Made by a program: the position numbers and the translations under genes
Notes under the pieces: generated by a model
The model's database searches: none
What the model was told of the DNA's origin: nothing
What the model saw: the letters and a program-made list of their open reading frames with translations, nothing else
In this document: one piece after another, positions 25,638-33,533 of the stretch
Layout: every line of letters starts with the position of its first letter
How positions within the stretch are numbered: the stretch's first letter is position 1
Source of the DNA: Nonomuraea aurantiaca
GTDB lineage: Bacteria; Actinomycetota; Actinomycetes; Streptosporangiales; Streptosporangiaceae
Direction of reading: 5' to 3'
NCBI RefSeq assembly: GCF_020215705.1
Contig: NZ_JAIWNB010000015.1
Coordinates: forward strand, 1 to 64,000
Length of the DNA stretch: 64,000 nt

Positions 25638-26951
25638 CTACTCATCGATCGGCGTGAGGATCAAGCGGGCGTTGTCCCTCGATGGACGGGTCATCGCGTA
25701 TCGGGCCGTGTGGTTGCTATGGCCGACCGGGCGGCGAAAGGCGGCAAACCGCTGCGCCAACATAGCCAGGATGAGGAGCCCGGTCATGGTGGCCATGTCC
25801 TCACCGATACATTTCCGCTTTCCCTCGCCGAACGGCAGATAAGCCGCCCGTTGCTCGTGGTCGAGCCTGCCGGCGAATCGGCCGGAGTCGAAGCCCGCCG
25901 GGTCCGGCCATCGGGCTGGATCGCGGTGCGTCGCATAGGGGGCGACGATGATCTGGTCGCCCACGGCGAGCCGGTGCCTACCAAGTTGGGTCTCCGCCTT
26001 GACGTTGCGGAAGAACATGGGGAACGCGGGATGCAGGCGCAGCGACTCCTGCAGAAGAGCCTGCGCGGTGACGAGCCGCGGAAGGTCCTCCAGCGTAGGG
26101 GTGCGGTCCGCGCAGACATTGGCCACCTCGGTCCGTAGCCGGTCCAACTGATCTCCTCGCTCGGCCATCAGGACGCACGCCCACGACAGCACGGTTGCCG
26201 TGGAATCGAATCCCGCCATCAACAGTGTGAAGACCTGGTCTCGTACCTGCCGGTCGCTTAGGCGGTGACCGCTCTGCGGATCGGTGGCGGTCATCAGCTG
26301 CCCGAGCAGGTCCCCGGCCTCGGTGCCCTGATCCCGGCGCGAGGAGATGATTGACTTGACTCTGCCATCCAGCGCCGCGATGGCCTTTCGATAGCCGCTC
26401 GCCCCGGGTGCCCAGTGCGGGAGGAAGATTCGCCCCGCCATGCCGTCGAAGACCGGCAGGGCGAGCTGCGTAAGCTCGGCCGTATCGACTGCGTTCCCCA
26501 GCGCATGCCGCATCAACACCTCGACACTCAGCAGCTTCAGCTCGCTGAAGAGCTCTATCGGACCGCGCAGATCCCATGCGTCCATTCGGCTCCGCCAAGC
26601 ATCGGCGGTCAACTCTATTACGGTGCGCAGTTCGGCTCGGCGAAAGGCTGGATTCATGATCTGGCGCAGCAGGTGCCAGGTCGCCTTATCGTTCACTGTG
26701 AATAGGCCATCCTCACCCAGGGCATCGGCGATGATTCGATAGATGGGCCCGCCCTTGTCGAACTGTGTCGCGTCGGTGACCAGGATTCGATGCAAACACT
26801 CGGGATCGCTCACTACCCAAAACTTCCGGCGCCCCGGGATCGGCAGCCGGGCAACTCCTTCGTGTGTGAGCGCCAGCCGGGTACACAGCACGACCGGGTC
26901 TCGGCGTAGCAGCGCCGCGACCACCTCGGGCAGGGACGGCTTCGTGGGCAT
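25638..26951 (-). CDS. Cytochrome P450 carried by the composite transposon
   Basis: 437 residues. ATG 26951 was chosen because TTGGAGGC lies just upstream and the reading frame beyond it enters IS701 sequence. P450 landmarks: I-helix AGFDSTATVLSW, the ExxR in LQESLRLHP, and the heme-ligand loop PFGEGKRKCIGED with the axial Cys. Length and motifs point to a soluble class needing separate ferredoxin and reductase, none encoded nearby. Bacterial relatives often hydroxylate terpenes or fatty acids; the substrate is unknown. It is bracketed by IS701 arms and lies antisense to the transposase, so it probably travelled with them. Confidence 0.88.
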   Translation of the reverse strand: MPTKPSLPEVVAALLRRDPVVLCTRLALTHEGVARLPIPGRRKFWVVSDPECLHRILVTDATQFDKGGPIYRIIADALGEDGLFTVNDKATWHLLRQIMNPAFRRAELRTVIELTADAWRSRMDAWDLRGPIELFSELKLLSVEVLMRHALGNAVDTAELTQLALPVFDGMAGRIFLPHWAPGASGYRKAIAALDGRVKSIISSRRDQGTEAGDLLGQLMTATDPQSGHRLSDRQVRDQVFTLLMAGFDSTATVLSWACVLMAERGDQLDRLRTEVANVCADRTPTLEDLPRLVTAQALLQESLRLHPAFPMFFRNVKAETQLGRHRLAVGDQIIVAPYATHRDPARWPDPAGFDSGRFAGRLDHEQRAAYLPFGEGKRKCIGEDMATMTGLLILAMLAQRFAAFRRPVGHSNHTARYAMTRPSRDNARLILTPIDE

Positions 26952-27019
26952 GCGCTGCCTCCAAGTACTCCAGGGGGAGGGCCCCAGTGACACTTCGCGA
27001 TCTTGCTGTTGAGGCCACA

Positions 27020-27344
27020 TGAGTACGGCCACCGCGTGATCATCAATGTTTGTGAGACCGTGGGCGGTAAGCGTAGACCCTGAGGATTGGCTGGTCACCT
27101 TCGAGGAACTGATGGGCCGGATCGCGGACCGGTTTTGCCGGGTGGAACCGCGCCGTACCGCCCGCGCCTACCTGACCAGGCTGCTGTCCGGGATCGACGC
27201 TGAGAGCAGCAGCCGTCCTGGATCTTGTTCTCGTCACACAGGCATGATCACGGGCGGCTGCACTCGTATGTTCTCCCCGCCATCACAAGATCACATCAGT
27301 CGGGCGCGTTCGTCCAGCTCACACGGCGAAATGCGGCTGCCGTA
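27020..27344 (+). pseudogene. Deleted IS701-type element, right arm of the composite
   Basis: The leader 'GTACGGCCACCGCGTGATCAT' resembles that of the intact IS701 copy. The next frame encodes only the transposase N-terminus (EDWLVTFEELMGRIADRF, RRTARAYLTRLLSGI), then sequence jumps at about 27205 to the element's terminal repeat (27329-27344). The middle of the transposase is deleted. Confidence 0.75.
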
Positions 27345-27640
27345 TTAGAACAGCATGGACGCATTGATGAGGCTATCGAACTGTGCGAGAAAGCCGGACG
27401 GCAAGGAGACTCAACGGCACTCGGCCGCGCTGCAGGTTACCTTCAGAAGCAAGGGCGTACCGAAGAGGCAATAGGCTTATACCGGTATGCGGCCGAGTCC
27501 GGAGACCTCTTGATGCTTACGTTTGTTACTCACATTCTCGCTGGTCTGGGGCGGGTAGACGAGCTAATACCTATTCATCAACGCGCGGCAGAGAATGGTA
27601 TCGTTGGCGCCTATGACACGGCAATAGAGCTTTTCAGTGA

Positions 27641-27735
27641 GCCCTTCCGCGTAACCGAAGACCACGGACCGTGATCGTCTAGTCGGCGTGCACTTGCACC
27701 ACCCCGGGCACGAGAATGCGTGAAGCCCCTGCTAG
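27641..27735 (+). repeat. Orphan terminal copy of the IS5-type end
   Basis: About 95 bp beginning GCCCTTCCGCGTAACCGAAG, matching the complement of 29756-29850 with about three substitutions and a small indel. Similarity stops near GAGGTC. It serves as the left end of the composite. Confidence 0.88.
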
Positions 27736-27966
27736 AAGAGGTCGCTCAACAGGTCACGCCGCCGTGCCGGGTGAGGATCTCCAGCATCGCCCGGCTGGTG
27801 CGGGCCTGCCGAGGGCCTTGCCGAGCTGGCCTGACGACGTCCGCCGCGCAAGCCTGGGCAGGCGAGGAAGCCTGTTGATACGCATCTCCACCTGGAGGGC
27901 AGGAACGCTGCTGTCACGCCGATCGTCTTCCTTTGTGATCGATGAATGCTCAAAAGAGGGGGACGC

Positions 27967-28587
27967 ATGAAACAGGAGCCATCAAAGGACTTAGGTATGT
28001 TCGGCCCGGCTCTCGCCCGGTCACGGGAGAACGTGGTTACCTCCGCGCTTCCGTTCCTCGTTCTCAGCGTTGCGGCCGCGTTCCTGTTCGGAATCTCGTG
28101 GGTCGCGCTGCTGGGCGGCGTGGTGCTGTCCGTCCTCGACCTGGTGATCCCGGCTCTGTTGGTCTTCGCGTCCTGGTCGCTGCCCAAGCGGCTGGCAGAT
28201 CTCGACACGGCCGGGCCGGCGAATACGGTCCTGAATCTGGTGTCCGCAGTTCTCGTTGAGCTGGCCCGACTGGGCGTGGTGGTGTTCCTGAGCGCCCAGC
28301 TTCTTGACGCCGCCTGGCTGGGGCTCGGCTTCCACATCCGGACCATGGTGATCGCTGTCGTGATGTTCGGCGTCGCGGCGTTGGTGGCGTCTTCACCATC
28401 GGATCAAGGGGATGCCAGGCCGGGTGGGGCGGCTTCCTACCTGCGCGGATCTCTTGGGTTCGGCAGGAACATCCTGTTGGACATGGGGTTGACGCTGCTT
28501 CTGGTCTGGAGCCCGTGGCTCGCCTTTGTCACCGTTCCCGTGGGTGCCGTGTGGCATACCCTGCTGACGTCCAAACGGTCACGCTAG
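27967..28587 (+). CDS. Hypothetical polytopic membrane protein, passenger of the IS5-type composite
   Basis: 206 residues from ATG 27967, with AGAGGGGG immediately upstream (an ATG at 27946 would put this site inside the gene). Five or six hydrophobic segments are visible, e.g. ALPFLVLSVAAAFLFGISWV, VLDLVIPALLVFASW, LGVVVFLSAQLLD and MVIAVVMFGVAALVA. No family was recognised. The following region to 28841 has no gene; a short antisense frame (about 28630-28715) looks like a detached C-terminus of another protein. Confidence 0.65.
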   Translation: MKQEPSKDLGMFGPALARSRENVVTSALPFLVLSVAAAFLFGISWVALLGGVVLSVLDLVIPALLVFASWSLPKRLADLDTAGPANTVLNLVSAVLVELARLGVVVFLSAQLLDAAWLGLGFHIRTMVIAVVMFGVAALVASSPSDQGDARPGGAASYLRGSLGFGRNILLDMGLTLLLVWSPWLAFVTVPVGAVWHTLLTSKRSR

Positions 28588-28841
28588 GGGTGTGTCCCGG
28601 CTCGTCCTGCGTGCATGCAGGAAGGGCGAGGTCAGCTCAGCGTGGCCGCCTTGCGCAGCAGGCGGTCGCCCGACGTGGCCGTCGATGCTTCGGTGAAGAT
28701 CACGTAGAGAACGCTGAGCACACCGCCCAGCCGCTCCTGGCTACGACGGTTTCCAGCGGCTTCACATGACGCCCGTCTGCGACTTCGGCCTGTGCCCGAC
28801 ACGGCAGTCGTGAGGCCGCTACGAACACGCCAACCCAGTGA

Positions 28842-29850
28842 GCCTTTCCGTGTAATGGATCACGACGTTGCGTGATCTTCGGTCAGCTGTGGCGGCCGTG
28901 TTCGAGGCGGAGCAGGACGTGGGCGGCTTTGACGATCGCGCCGATGCGCCAGGGGTCGAGGGTGACCCGGCGTAGGGCTTTGAAGGTGGTTTTGAGCAGG
29001 GAATTCGCCCGTTCCGCGATGGCGTGGATGCCACGGATGACCTGGTTGTAGGCGCGCTGGTCGTGGGACAGGTCGCCGCCCTTGGGCTTCTTGACCGGGT
29101 GGCGCAGGGCCGGGTTGAGGTTCTCATAGCCCAGGTCGGTGAGGGTGAGCAGGCCCGTTTCTACGGTCAGGGCCTCCAGCGCGGGCAGCAGTTCCCGGGC
29201 GGCCTTGGCGCATGTGGTGTCGTGTTCGCGGCCGGGCCGTACCGGCGAGGTCCACAGAGGCCATCCGTCCGGGTCCGACAGCACCTGGACGTTTCCGCCG
29301 TGGTGCTTATGTTTTCCGCTCCACCACAGGTCGGCGCCGTTCGGGCCGGGTGTGCTCACCCGGTCGGTGCGTACCACCGTGCCGTCCAGGTTCAGATGCG
29401 TCAGCCCCGATCGCTTGGCCTCCTCCAGCACGGCGGCCAGGTCCGGGGCCTGTGCGGCCAGCACGTCGATGCCCTCGTGCAGGTAGGTGTAGGCGGTGCT
29501 CTTGCCGATCCGGTTGTCGGTGGCCAGGTGCCGGATCCGGGTGTCGTCGACGAACCAGCGCAACACCAGCACCGCCTGCTTGAAGGGCCCGAGCGCCCGG
29601 GTGCCCTTCCGTGTGCCGATCGCACGCCGGTGAGCTGCCACGATGCCCGCCAGGTACTCGGCGGTGGACCGGTTGATCTCCAAGGCGGCGGTATATGTGA
29701 CACTGGATGGCACGTGGAGCCTCTCGCTGTGAAGTGGATCTGTCGCAAGACCTCTTCTAGCAGGGGCTTCACTTCTCTCGTGCCCGGGGTGGTGCAAGCG
29801 CACGCCGACTAGACGATCACCGTCCGTGGTCTTCGGTTACGCGGAAGGGC
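28842..29850 (-). mobile_element. IS5-family-like insertion sequence
   Basis: 1009 bp with imperfect inverted ends: GCCTTTCCGTGTAA on the inner side and GCCCTTCCGCGTAA on the outer side. CAGTGA precedes the inner end as well, suggesting a target preference for CAGTGA or that these bases belong to the terminal repeat. Confidence 0.8.
28883..29713 (-). CDS. IS5-family (DDE_Tnp_4-type) transposase
   Basis: 276 residues from GTG 29713 (GAGAGG six bases upstream). Helical N-terminal domain with RIGKSTAYTYLHEGIDVL. DDE residues in LNLDGTVVRTDR, LTLTDLGYENL and the C-terminal HAIAERANSLLK (catalytic Glu). Length is near normal for the group, with no frameshift, so the element is probably active. 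Confidence 0.88.
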   Translation of the reverse strand: MPSSVTYTAALEINRSTAEYLAGIVAAHRRAIGTRKGTRALGPFKQAVLVLRWFVDDTRIRHLATDNRIGKSTAYTYLHEGIDVLAAQAPDLAAVLEEAKRSGLTHLNLDGTVVRTDRVSTPGPNGADLWWSGKHKHHGGNVQVLSDPDGWPLWTSPVRPGREHDTTCAKAARELLPALEALTVETGLLTLTDLGYENLNPALRHPVKKPKGGDLSHDQRAYNQVIRGIHAIAERANSLLKTTFKALRRVTLDPWRIGAIVKAAHVLLRLEHGRHS

Positions 29851-30070
29851 TCAGTGACATCGGTCAATTGGATGTTGCCTTGGCCTGGCTGCATGAACGG
29901 GTGGCTGCGGGAGATCGGAACGCCGCAGTATGGTTACGTCATCTGCAGTAAATTTGGTTGGGGGTGGGGTGATAGATAGAGAGGTTCAAAGGCTGAGGTT
30001 ACGGCGGTGAAGCCGCTGATCAGCTGGGGGCGGTACGGGGACATATCGAGCATCGACATGTGAGGCCGCC

Positions 30071-31339
30071 CTACGAGGAGCGGGTGGCGGGGGCTGTGCT
30101 GCGCCGACGGAACCAACGCCGGTGGCCCCGGATGAAGGTCACTACGAAGAGGACCTGGATGGCGCCTTCGATGAGCACCAGGAGCCCGGAGTCCAGCGCT
30201 AGGAGCACCGGTCCGCCGTTGAAGCCGTCGGCGATGGCGAGGAGGGCTCGCACCAGCGCCGCGATCGCGATCGGAACGCCGAACAGGGCGAGGAAGCTGA
30301 GGCTGATGGTGGCACCGAGTACGAGGAAGACGGAGTAGACGCGGGTCGCCCGCCGCTCATGGGGGGCCAGCCCGGTCGTCGGGTCCGCGACAGGAGCGGG
30401 ACGGCGGCGCAGGCCTGCGACGGTTCTCGCGAGCAGATACCTGGCGTAGGCGAGCCCGTCGTCGAAAAGGTTCCGGGTCCGCAGCAGATCGCGAAGAACG
30501 TAGTACAGGTCGGTGCGCATGTAGACCTGGAGCTGGAACGGAATGCTCAGGAGGACGCAGACGACGAGTGCCTGAAGTACGGCCTTCACCGGCTGAGGCA
30601 TGGCTACGTGGGCGACCAGCAGGGTCAGGGACGCGATGAGAAACAGGTCCCAGGCCATCCCCGCCAGATACACCCGATAGCGGGATCGCCGCGGCACGCC
30701 CCACACCGCCGTGACGTCGGTCTGCACCACCAGGTTGTGGAGGCGGGTGCCGAAGCCGATCCGCCCGGGAACGCCGAGTGACCGGGCCGCCGTCAGGTGC
30801 ATAAGCTCGTGCATGCTGATGCTGATCGACATCATCACGGTGTTGACCAGCACCGTCAGGCCGACGTAGTCGCCCCAGAAGAAGTCCGTGTAGTTCGGCA
30901 GCAGATCGGGCCGCATGGCGAGGGTGACCAGTGCCGCGCCCATGACCAGCAGCCAGAGGAGTTTCATCGGCCGGCTGAAGAGCCACGCCACATGCCGCTC
31001 GGTCAGTCGGCTGAAATGGCTGCGCGGAGTGTTCGCCTCCGGATCCGGCAGCGGCTCTCCGTTGACGGAACGGACGAATCCCAGATCCGCCAGGGCTTCC
31101 ACGAGCTCCGCGACGTCGAGCTCCACCTCCTGCTCGGCTGCCATCCGCTCCTCGGTGGCGCTTATGGGGAGCCCCGCGCTCAGGAGGCTGATCGCGTCGC
31201 CGTAGACCGCCGGCAGCTCTATGAACTCGCCGATCTCTGACCGGCCGACGACCACGACTTCCGGGTCGTCGTCGTCCGGGCGGACGATCAGCGGATGGAA
31301 GCCGACGTTGCTGTCGGCGGTGAGCGGTGCGGCACTCAC
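30071..31339 (-). CDS. Membrane M50-type zinc metallopeptidase with PqqD-like N-terminal domain
   Basis: 422 residues; the GTG at 31339 overlaps the stop of the E1 gene (GTGA). Residues 1-95 resemble a PqqD-like peptide-binding fold (FHPLIVRPDDDDPEVVVVG, then VAELVEALADLGFV). Six or more membrane helices follow. The HExxH zinc site is HELMH at 177-181 within a membrane helix, and a later MAWDLFLIAS (Asp231) may supply the third ligand, as in site-2-protease-type enzymes. Relatives in peptide pathways remove leaders or aid export. Tight coupling to the E1 gene argues that both act on the same small peptide, encoded 1.2 kb upstream. It could alternatively act mainly in export or immunity. Confidence 0.75.
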   Translation of the reverse strand: MSAAPLTADSNVGFHPLIVRPDDDDPEVVVVGRSEIGEFIELPAVYGDAISLLSAGLPISATEERMAAEQEVELDVAELVEALADLGFVRSVNGEPLPDPEANTPRSHFSRLTERHVAWLFSRPMKLLWLLVMGAALVTLAMRPDLLPNYTDFFWGDYVGLTVLVNTVMMSISISMHELMHLTAARSLGVPGRIGFGTRLHNLVVQTDVTAVWGVPRRSRYRVYLAGMAWDLFLIASLTLLVAHVAMPQPVKAVLQALVVCVLLSIPFQLQVYMRTDLYYVLRDLLRTRNLFDDGLAYARYLLARTVAGLRRRPAPVADPTTGLAPHERRATRVYSVFLVLGATISLSFLALFGVPIAIAALVRALLAIADGFNGGPVLLALDSGLLVLIEGAIQVLFVVTFIRGHRRWFRRRSTAPATRSS

Positions 31340-32448
31340 GACGTTGTGGGCCCGCAGGCGGGGCAGTCGTCGTCGTGCGGAACGTCGATGTAGTAGAAGT
31401 GATCCCACATGGCGTAGTTCCAGTGGAAGACCCGGCCGCGCACCTGGGTCGGCAGGCCGCCGAGGTGATACAGAACTTCCAGCGCGCAGAGATGCCCGCT
31501 GATGTTGGCGCTCGCCGCCACCACGGCGTTCGGACGCTCCTCGGTAAGTGAGCGGCCGTGGGCGTTGACCTCACGACGGTCCTCCTGACGGTGCAGGCAC
31601 GCCCAACACCCGGTCTCGCCTGGGATCAGGGATCCGACGACGGCCATCGGCCCCGTGTAGAAGCTGACGAACCATGGCGTGCCGGTGCGCAGCGCCGCCT
31701 CGTTGGTCCAGAACATGATGTCCGGGTGCGGCTTGTCCGCGCAGAGGACGAACACGTCGCAGTCTTCCATCAGGGCGGCGATGTCATTGGACGCGCCTGC
31801 CTTGACGGTGCTGCCGGTCACTGTGACCAGACTGTTCATGGCACGCAGCCGATCCACGGCGCTGTCGACCTTGGGGCGGTCGATGTCCTGCTCGGTGTAC
31901 AGGAGCTGGCGCGTGAGGTTCGGTTCCTCGACTGTGTCGAAGTCGGCGATGTGCAGAGCTCCGATACCGCTGGAGACCAGTCCGGCCGCCACGGCGGAGC
32001 CCGTGCCGCCGATGCCGAGCAGGCACACCTTGGCAGCTTTGATCTTGGACTGAATGTCGTACGGAGAGCTCCGCGGAGTGGAGTCGATCCACGCGAAGAA
32101 GTTTCTGGCCGGTCCGTAGCGTGCCGCCTCACGCGGGGTGAGGTTGCCGGGAAGCGGCGCGCCGGCGTCTTCGACGAATCCGTTGTCGATCAGCCCCGCG
32201 ATGACCTCGCGGACGCTCTGGTCATCGAAATCTGGGTGCGTCTCGGCGAAAGTGGCACAAATCTGATCGATCGTCTTGGTGCCGTCCATAAGGACGATCA
32301 GCTGGGCGATCGCGCCGTCCTCATCGTCCTGGATCTCGGAGGAGATGCCCTGCTGCATGAGACCTATGACGATGCGACCATCCGGCAAGGCCATGGGCTG
32401 ATGGACACTCTTGATGCGGGGGAAGTGCACGAGAACCTTCCAGGTCAC
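31336..32448 (-). CDS. E1/ThiF-type adenylating enzyme with N-terminal RRE-like domain
   Basis: 370 residues, GTG 32448. Residues 1-100 resemble the winged-helix leader-recognition domain of RiPP enzymes (VIGLMQQGISSEI, then VREVIAGLIDNGFVED). The E1 fold follows: ATP loop LLGIGGTGSAVA (145-150 GIGGTG), IADFDTVEEPNLTRQ (Asp169, Asp171, Asn177, Arg180, Gln181), and a structural zinc site of two CxxC pairs (Cys281/284, Cys362/365). Known enzymes with this RRE-E1 layout are MccB (microcin C7) and PaaA (pantocin A), which activate peptide carboxylates. No separate thioester Cys is obvious. The likely substrate is the 36-residue peptide encoded 58 bp upstream. Confidence 0.8.
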   Translation of the reverse strand: MTWKVLVHFPRIKSVHQPMALPDGRIVIGLMQQGISSEIQDDEDGAIAQLIVLMDGTKTIDQICATFAETHPDFDDQSVREVIAGLIDNGFVEDAGAPLPGNLTPREAARYGPARNFFAWIDSTPRSSPYDIQSKIKAAKVCLLGIGGTGSAVAAGLVSSGIGALHIADFDTVEEPNLTRQLLYTEQDIDRPKVDSAVDRLRAMNSLVTVTGSTVKAGASNDIAALMEDCDVFVLCADKPHPDIMFWTNEAALRTGTPWFVSFYTGPMAVVGSLIPGETGCWACLHRQEDRREVNAHGRSLTEERPNAVVAASANISGHLCALEVLYHLGGLPTQVRGRVFHWNYAMWDHFYYIDVPHDDDCPACGPTTS

Positions 32449-32464
32449 GCCGAGAACACAGGAG

Positions 32465-32491
32465 GGCCGGCCAGGTCCTGCCTGACCGGCC
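32465..32491 (-). promoter_or_regulatory. Stem-loop between peptide gene and E1 gene
   Basis: GGCCGGCCAGG pairs with CCTGACCGGCC (10 of 11 bp) around a 5-base loop, with no U run. It lies 15 bases after the peptide stop and 16 before the E1 start. In RiPP operons such partial terminators raise precursor mRNA over enzyme mRNA. Confidence 0.7.
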
Positions 32492-32506
32492 GGGTATCCG
32501 TAGGTG

Positions 32507-32617
32507 TCAGCCGACCAGACGGAGCTGGGTGGTCTCCACCTTCTCCAGCCGCTTGATCTTGAGGTCGATCTTCTTCGTGGGCTTCTTGTCCTCGGTTACC
32601 TGGCTTGACTTCTCCAC
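32507..32617 (-). CDS. Putative 36-residue RiPP precursor peptide ending in LRLVG
   Basis: The GTG at 32617 has GGGGAGG four bases upstream, the best ribosome site in the cluster. The peptide is hydrophilic and charged: about nine Lys and five acidic residues, no Cys, aromatic residue, His or Met after the initiator. It starts VEKSSQVTEDKK, has a basic amphipathic centre (IDLKIKRLEKVE) and ends TTQLRLVG. The C-terminal Gly preceded by Leu-Arg-Leu recalls ubiquitin-like tails that E1 enzymes adenylate. I read the first two thirds as leader and the last 8-10 residues as the modified part; this is inference. Too small for most gene finders. Confidence 0.7.
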   Translation of the reverse strand: MEKSSQVTEDKKPTKKIDLKIKRLEKVETTQLRLVG

Positions 32618-32665
32618 GTTGCCTCCCCGATAGAACGAAGGGCGGTGCGCGACGAGTTACGCACC

Positions 32666-32704
32666 ATGATCAGCGATCATAGCCACAAGGTTCCGCCGAC
32701 GTAA
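32666..32704 (-). promoter_or_regulatory. Promoter and palindrome of the peptide operon
   Basis: On the minus strand, TTACGT (-35) and TATGAT (-10) are separated by exactly 17 bp. The palindrome ATGATC-AGC-GATCAT (32666-32680) overlaps the -10, a good place for a repressor. It predicts a leader of about 50 bases before the peptide start. Confidence 0.65.
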
Positions 32705-33051
32705 GCCCCGATCTCCTGCGCCTTCGGATTGAACGGTGTGATTAGGCCATCAGGTTGCTGAACGCCCGTTCCATCACATACCGCTCCGCTCCTACTGCCA
32801 GCGAGACGATCTCGCATGGGAGGGGTCGAAGGCCCCGGGGAGCACGCCGAGGCCCCTGGGCGCGAAGCGCCTGATCGGGTGAGCTCTTGCAGTGCGCGTG
32901 GTCGCCCGGGCTACCGAACCGGGCCGTGTTTCGCGTCCACGACCACCTGTGCGCGGAGGCAGCGATGCCGTTGGGGCTGGCCGCGCCGCCCCCGCAATAG
33001 CCCGTAGACCGCTGCGCGGCTCGGCCTGGTGGTGATGGCCTGTTAACCGCG
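32705..33051. other. Region between peptide operon and the 107-residue gene
   Basis: No gene can be supported. Both strands have open frames of 60-110 codons with actinomycete-like composition but no ribosome sites and no recognisable family. It may hold remnants of lost element genes. Confidence 0.4.
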
Positions 33052-33375
33052 TCAGCTCTTCTCTACTTCGTTCCGTACACACTGCCAGGCGTGCATGCTG
33101 ACGGCGCGAATCTCGGTCGCGTCGCGAAAGCATGCGGGGTAGAGCAGGTTCTCGGGAGCGTCGCTGTTAGGCACGCTAGGGTCAGCTATGGCCAGAGCAG
33201 GCACCTCGACGACGACCCGCCACTCGTCGGGACCGCATTGAGCCAGGACGGTGCCCGGCAGCCACGGCCACGAGTCGCGATCGTCGTTCTGGTCATCGCG
33301 TAGGGGATACCTGACGAGGACGGGAGCGTCTTCGGGGAAACGCCCGTCATTGTCGTCAGGGAGGTACTCGATCAT
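33052..33375 (-). CDS. Hypothetical acidic protein at the right end of the island
   Basis: 107 residues from ATG 33375 with GAGAGG six bases upstream. It is rich in Asp/Glu/Pro/Trp (LPDDNDGRFPEDAPVLVRYP, SWPWLPGTVLAQCGPDEWRVVVE). No domain was recognised. It sits 158 bp inside attR, a position where actinomycete integrative elements commonly carry small unknown genes. The open frame continues upstream through attR, but that part is not coding. Confidence 0.6.
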   Translation of the reverse strand: MIEYLPDDNDGRFPEDAPVLVRYPLRDDQNDDRDSWPWLPGTVLAQCGPDEWRVVVEVPALAIADPSVPNSDAPENLLYPACFRDATEIRAVSMHAWQCVRNEVEKS

Positions 33376-33533
33376 GGGATTCCTCTCCCACCCCGGGGAG
33401 GAGCCACGGGAGCCAATTTCGGGAGCCACCGCCTTACGGCTCCCTCGGACTTCCCGCGTCCTCCCCGGAGCGTTCTGTAAGGTGAGAGGCATCCGACGAC
33501 TCGGATCGACATCCTCCGACTTCCCGGAGTTCC

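Larger units (their letters stand above)
24170..27344. mobile_element. IS701-type composite transposon carrying a cytochrome P450
   Basis: 3175 bp flanked by TTAG on both sides (24166-24169, 27345-27348), which fits the YTAR target of IS701. The outer ends are related inverted repeats: TACTCCAGCCGCACTT on the left and, read inward from the right, TACGGCAGCCGCATTT. The left arm is a complete IS701 copy, the right arm a deleted relative in the same orientation, with a P450 gene between. It interrupts the TPR gene, whose frame is restored on removal. Confidence 0.85.
27641..29850. mobile_element. IS5-type composite element carrying a small membrane protein gene
   Basis: 2210 bp flanked by TCAGTGA on both sides (27634-27640, 29851-29857). 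The left ~95 bp are a near-identical inverted copy of the right ~95 bp, i.e. of the promoter end of the IS at 28842-29850. Between the left copy and the full IS lies a membrane protein gene. The element splits the TPR gene, and removing it restores the frame. Confidence 0.85.
23494..29951 (+). pseudogene. TPR-repeat protein gene, broken into three exon-like pieces by nested elements
   Basis: Pieces lie at 23494-24169, 27349-27640 and 29858-29951. Each encodes ~33-residue helical-pair repeats (e.g. AAIHVYKQLASTGSA, DALGMYERAAQAGDPQAG, EAIGLYRYAAESGD). Removing 24170-27344 plus one TTAG gives LAHLLEQHGRIDEAI in frame. Removing 27641-29850 plus one TCAGTGA gives ELFSDIGQLDVALAWL in frame to a TAA at 29951. 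Reassembled it encodes more than 350 residues of repeats. The 5' end is lost at the junction with the translocase remnant. Function unknown; presumably protein-protein interaction. Lower GC than the neighbours. Confidence 0.85.

Noticed and set aside
32677-32817. 46-codon minus-strand frame just upstream of the peptide operon, considered as a second precursor
   Set aside because: No ribosome site, and it contains the operon promoter within its 3' end.
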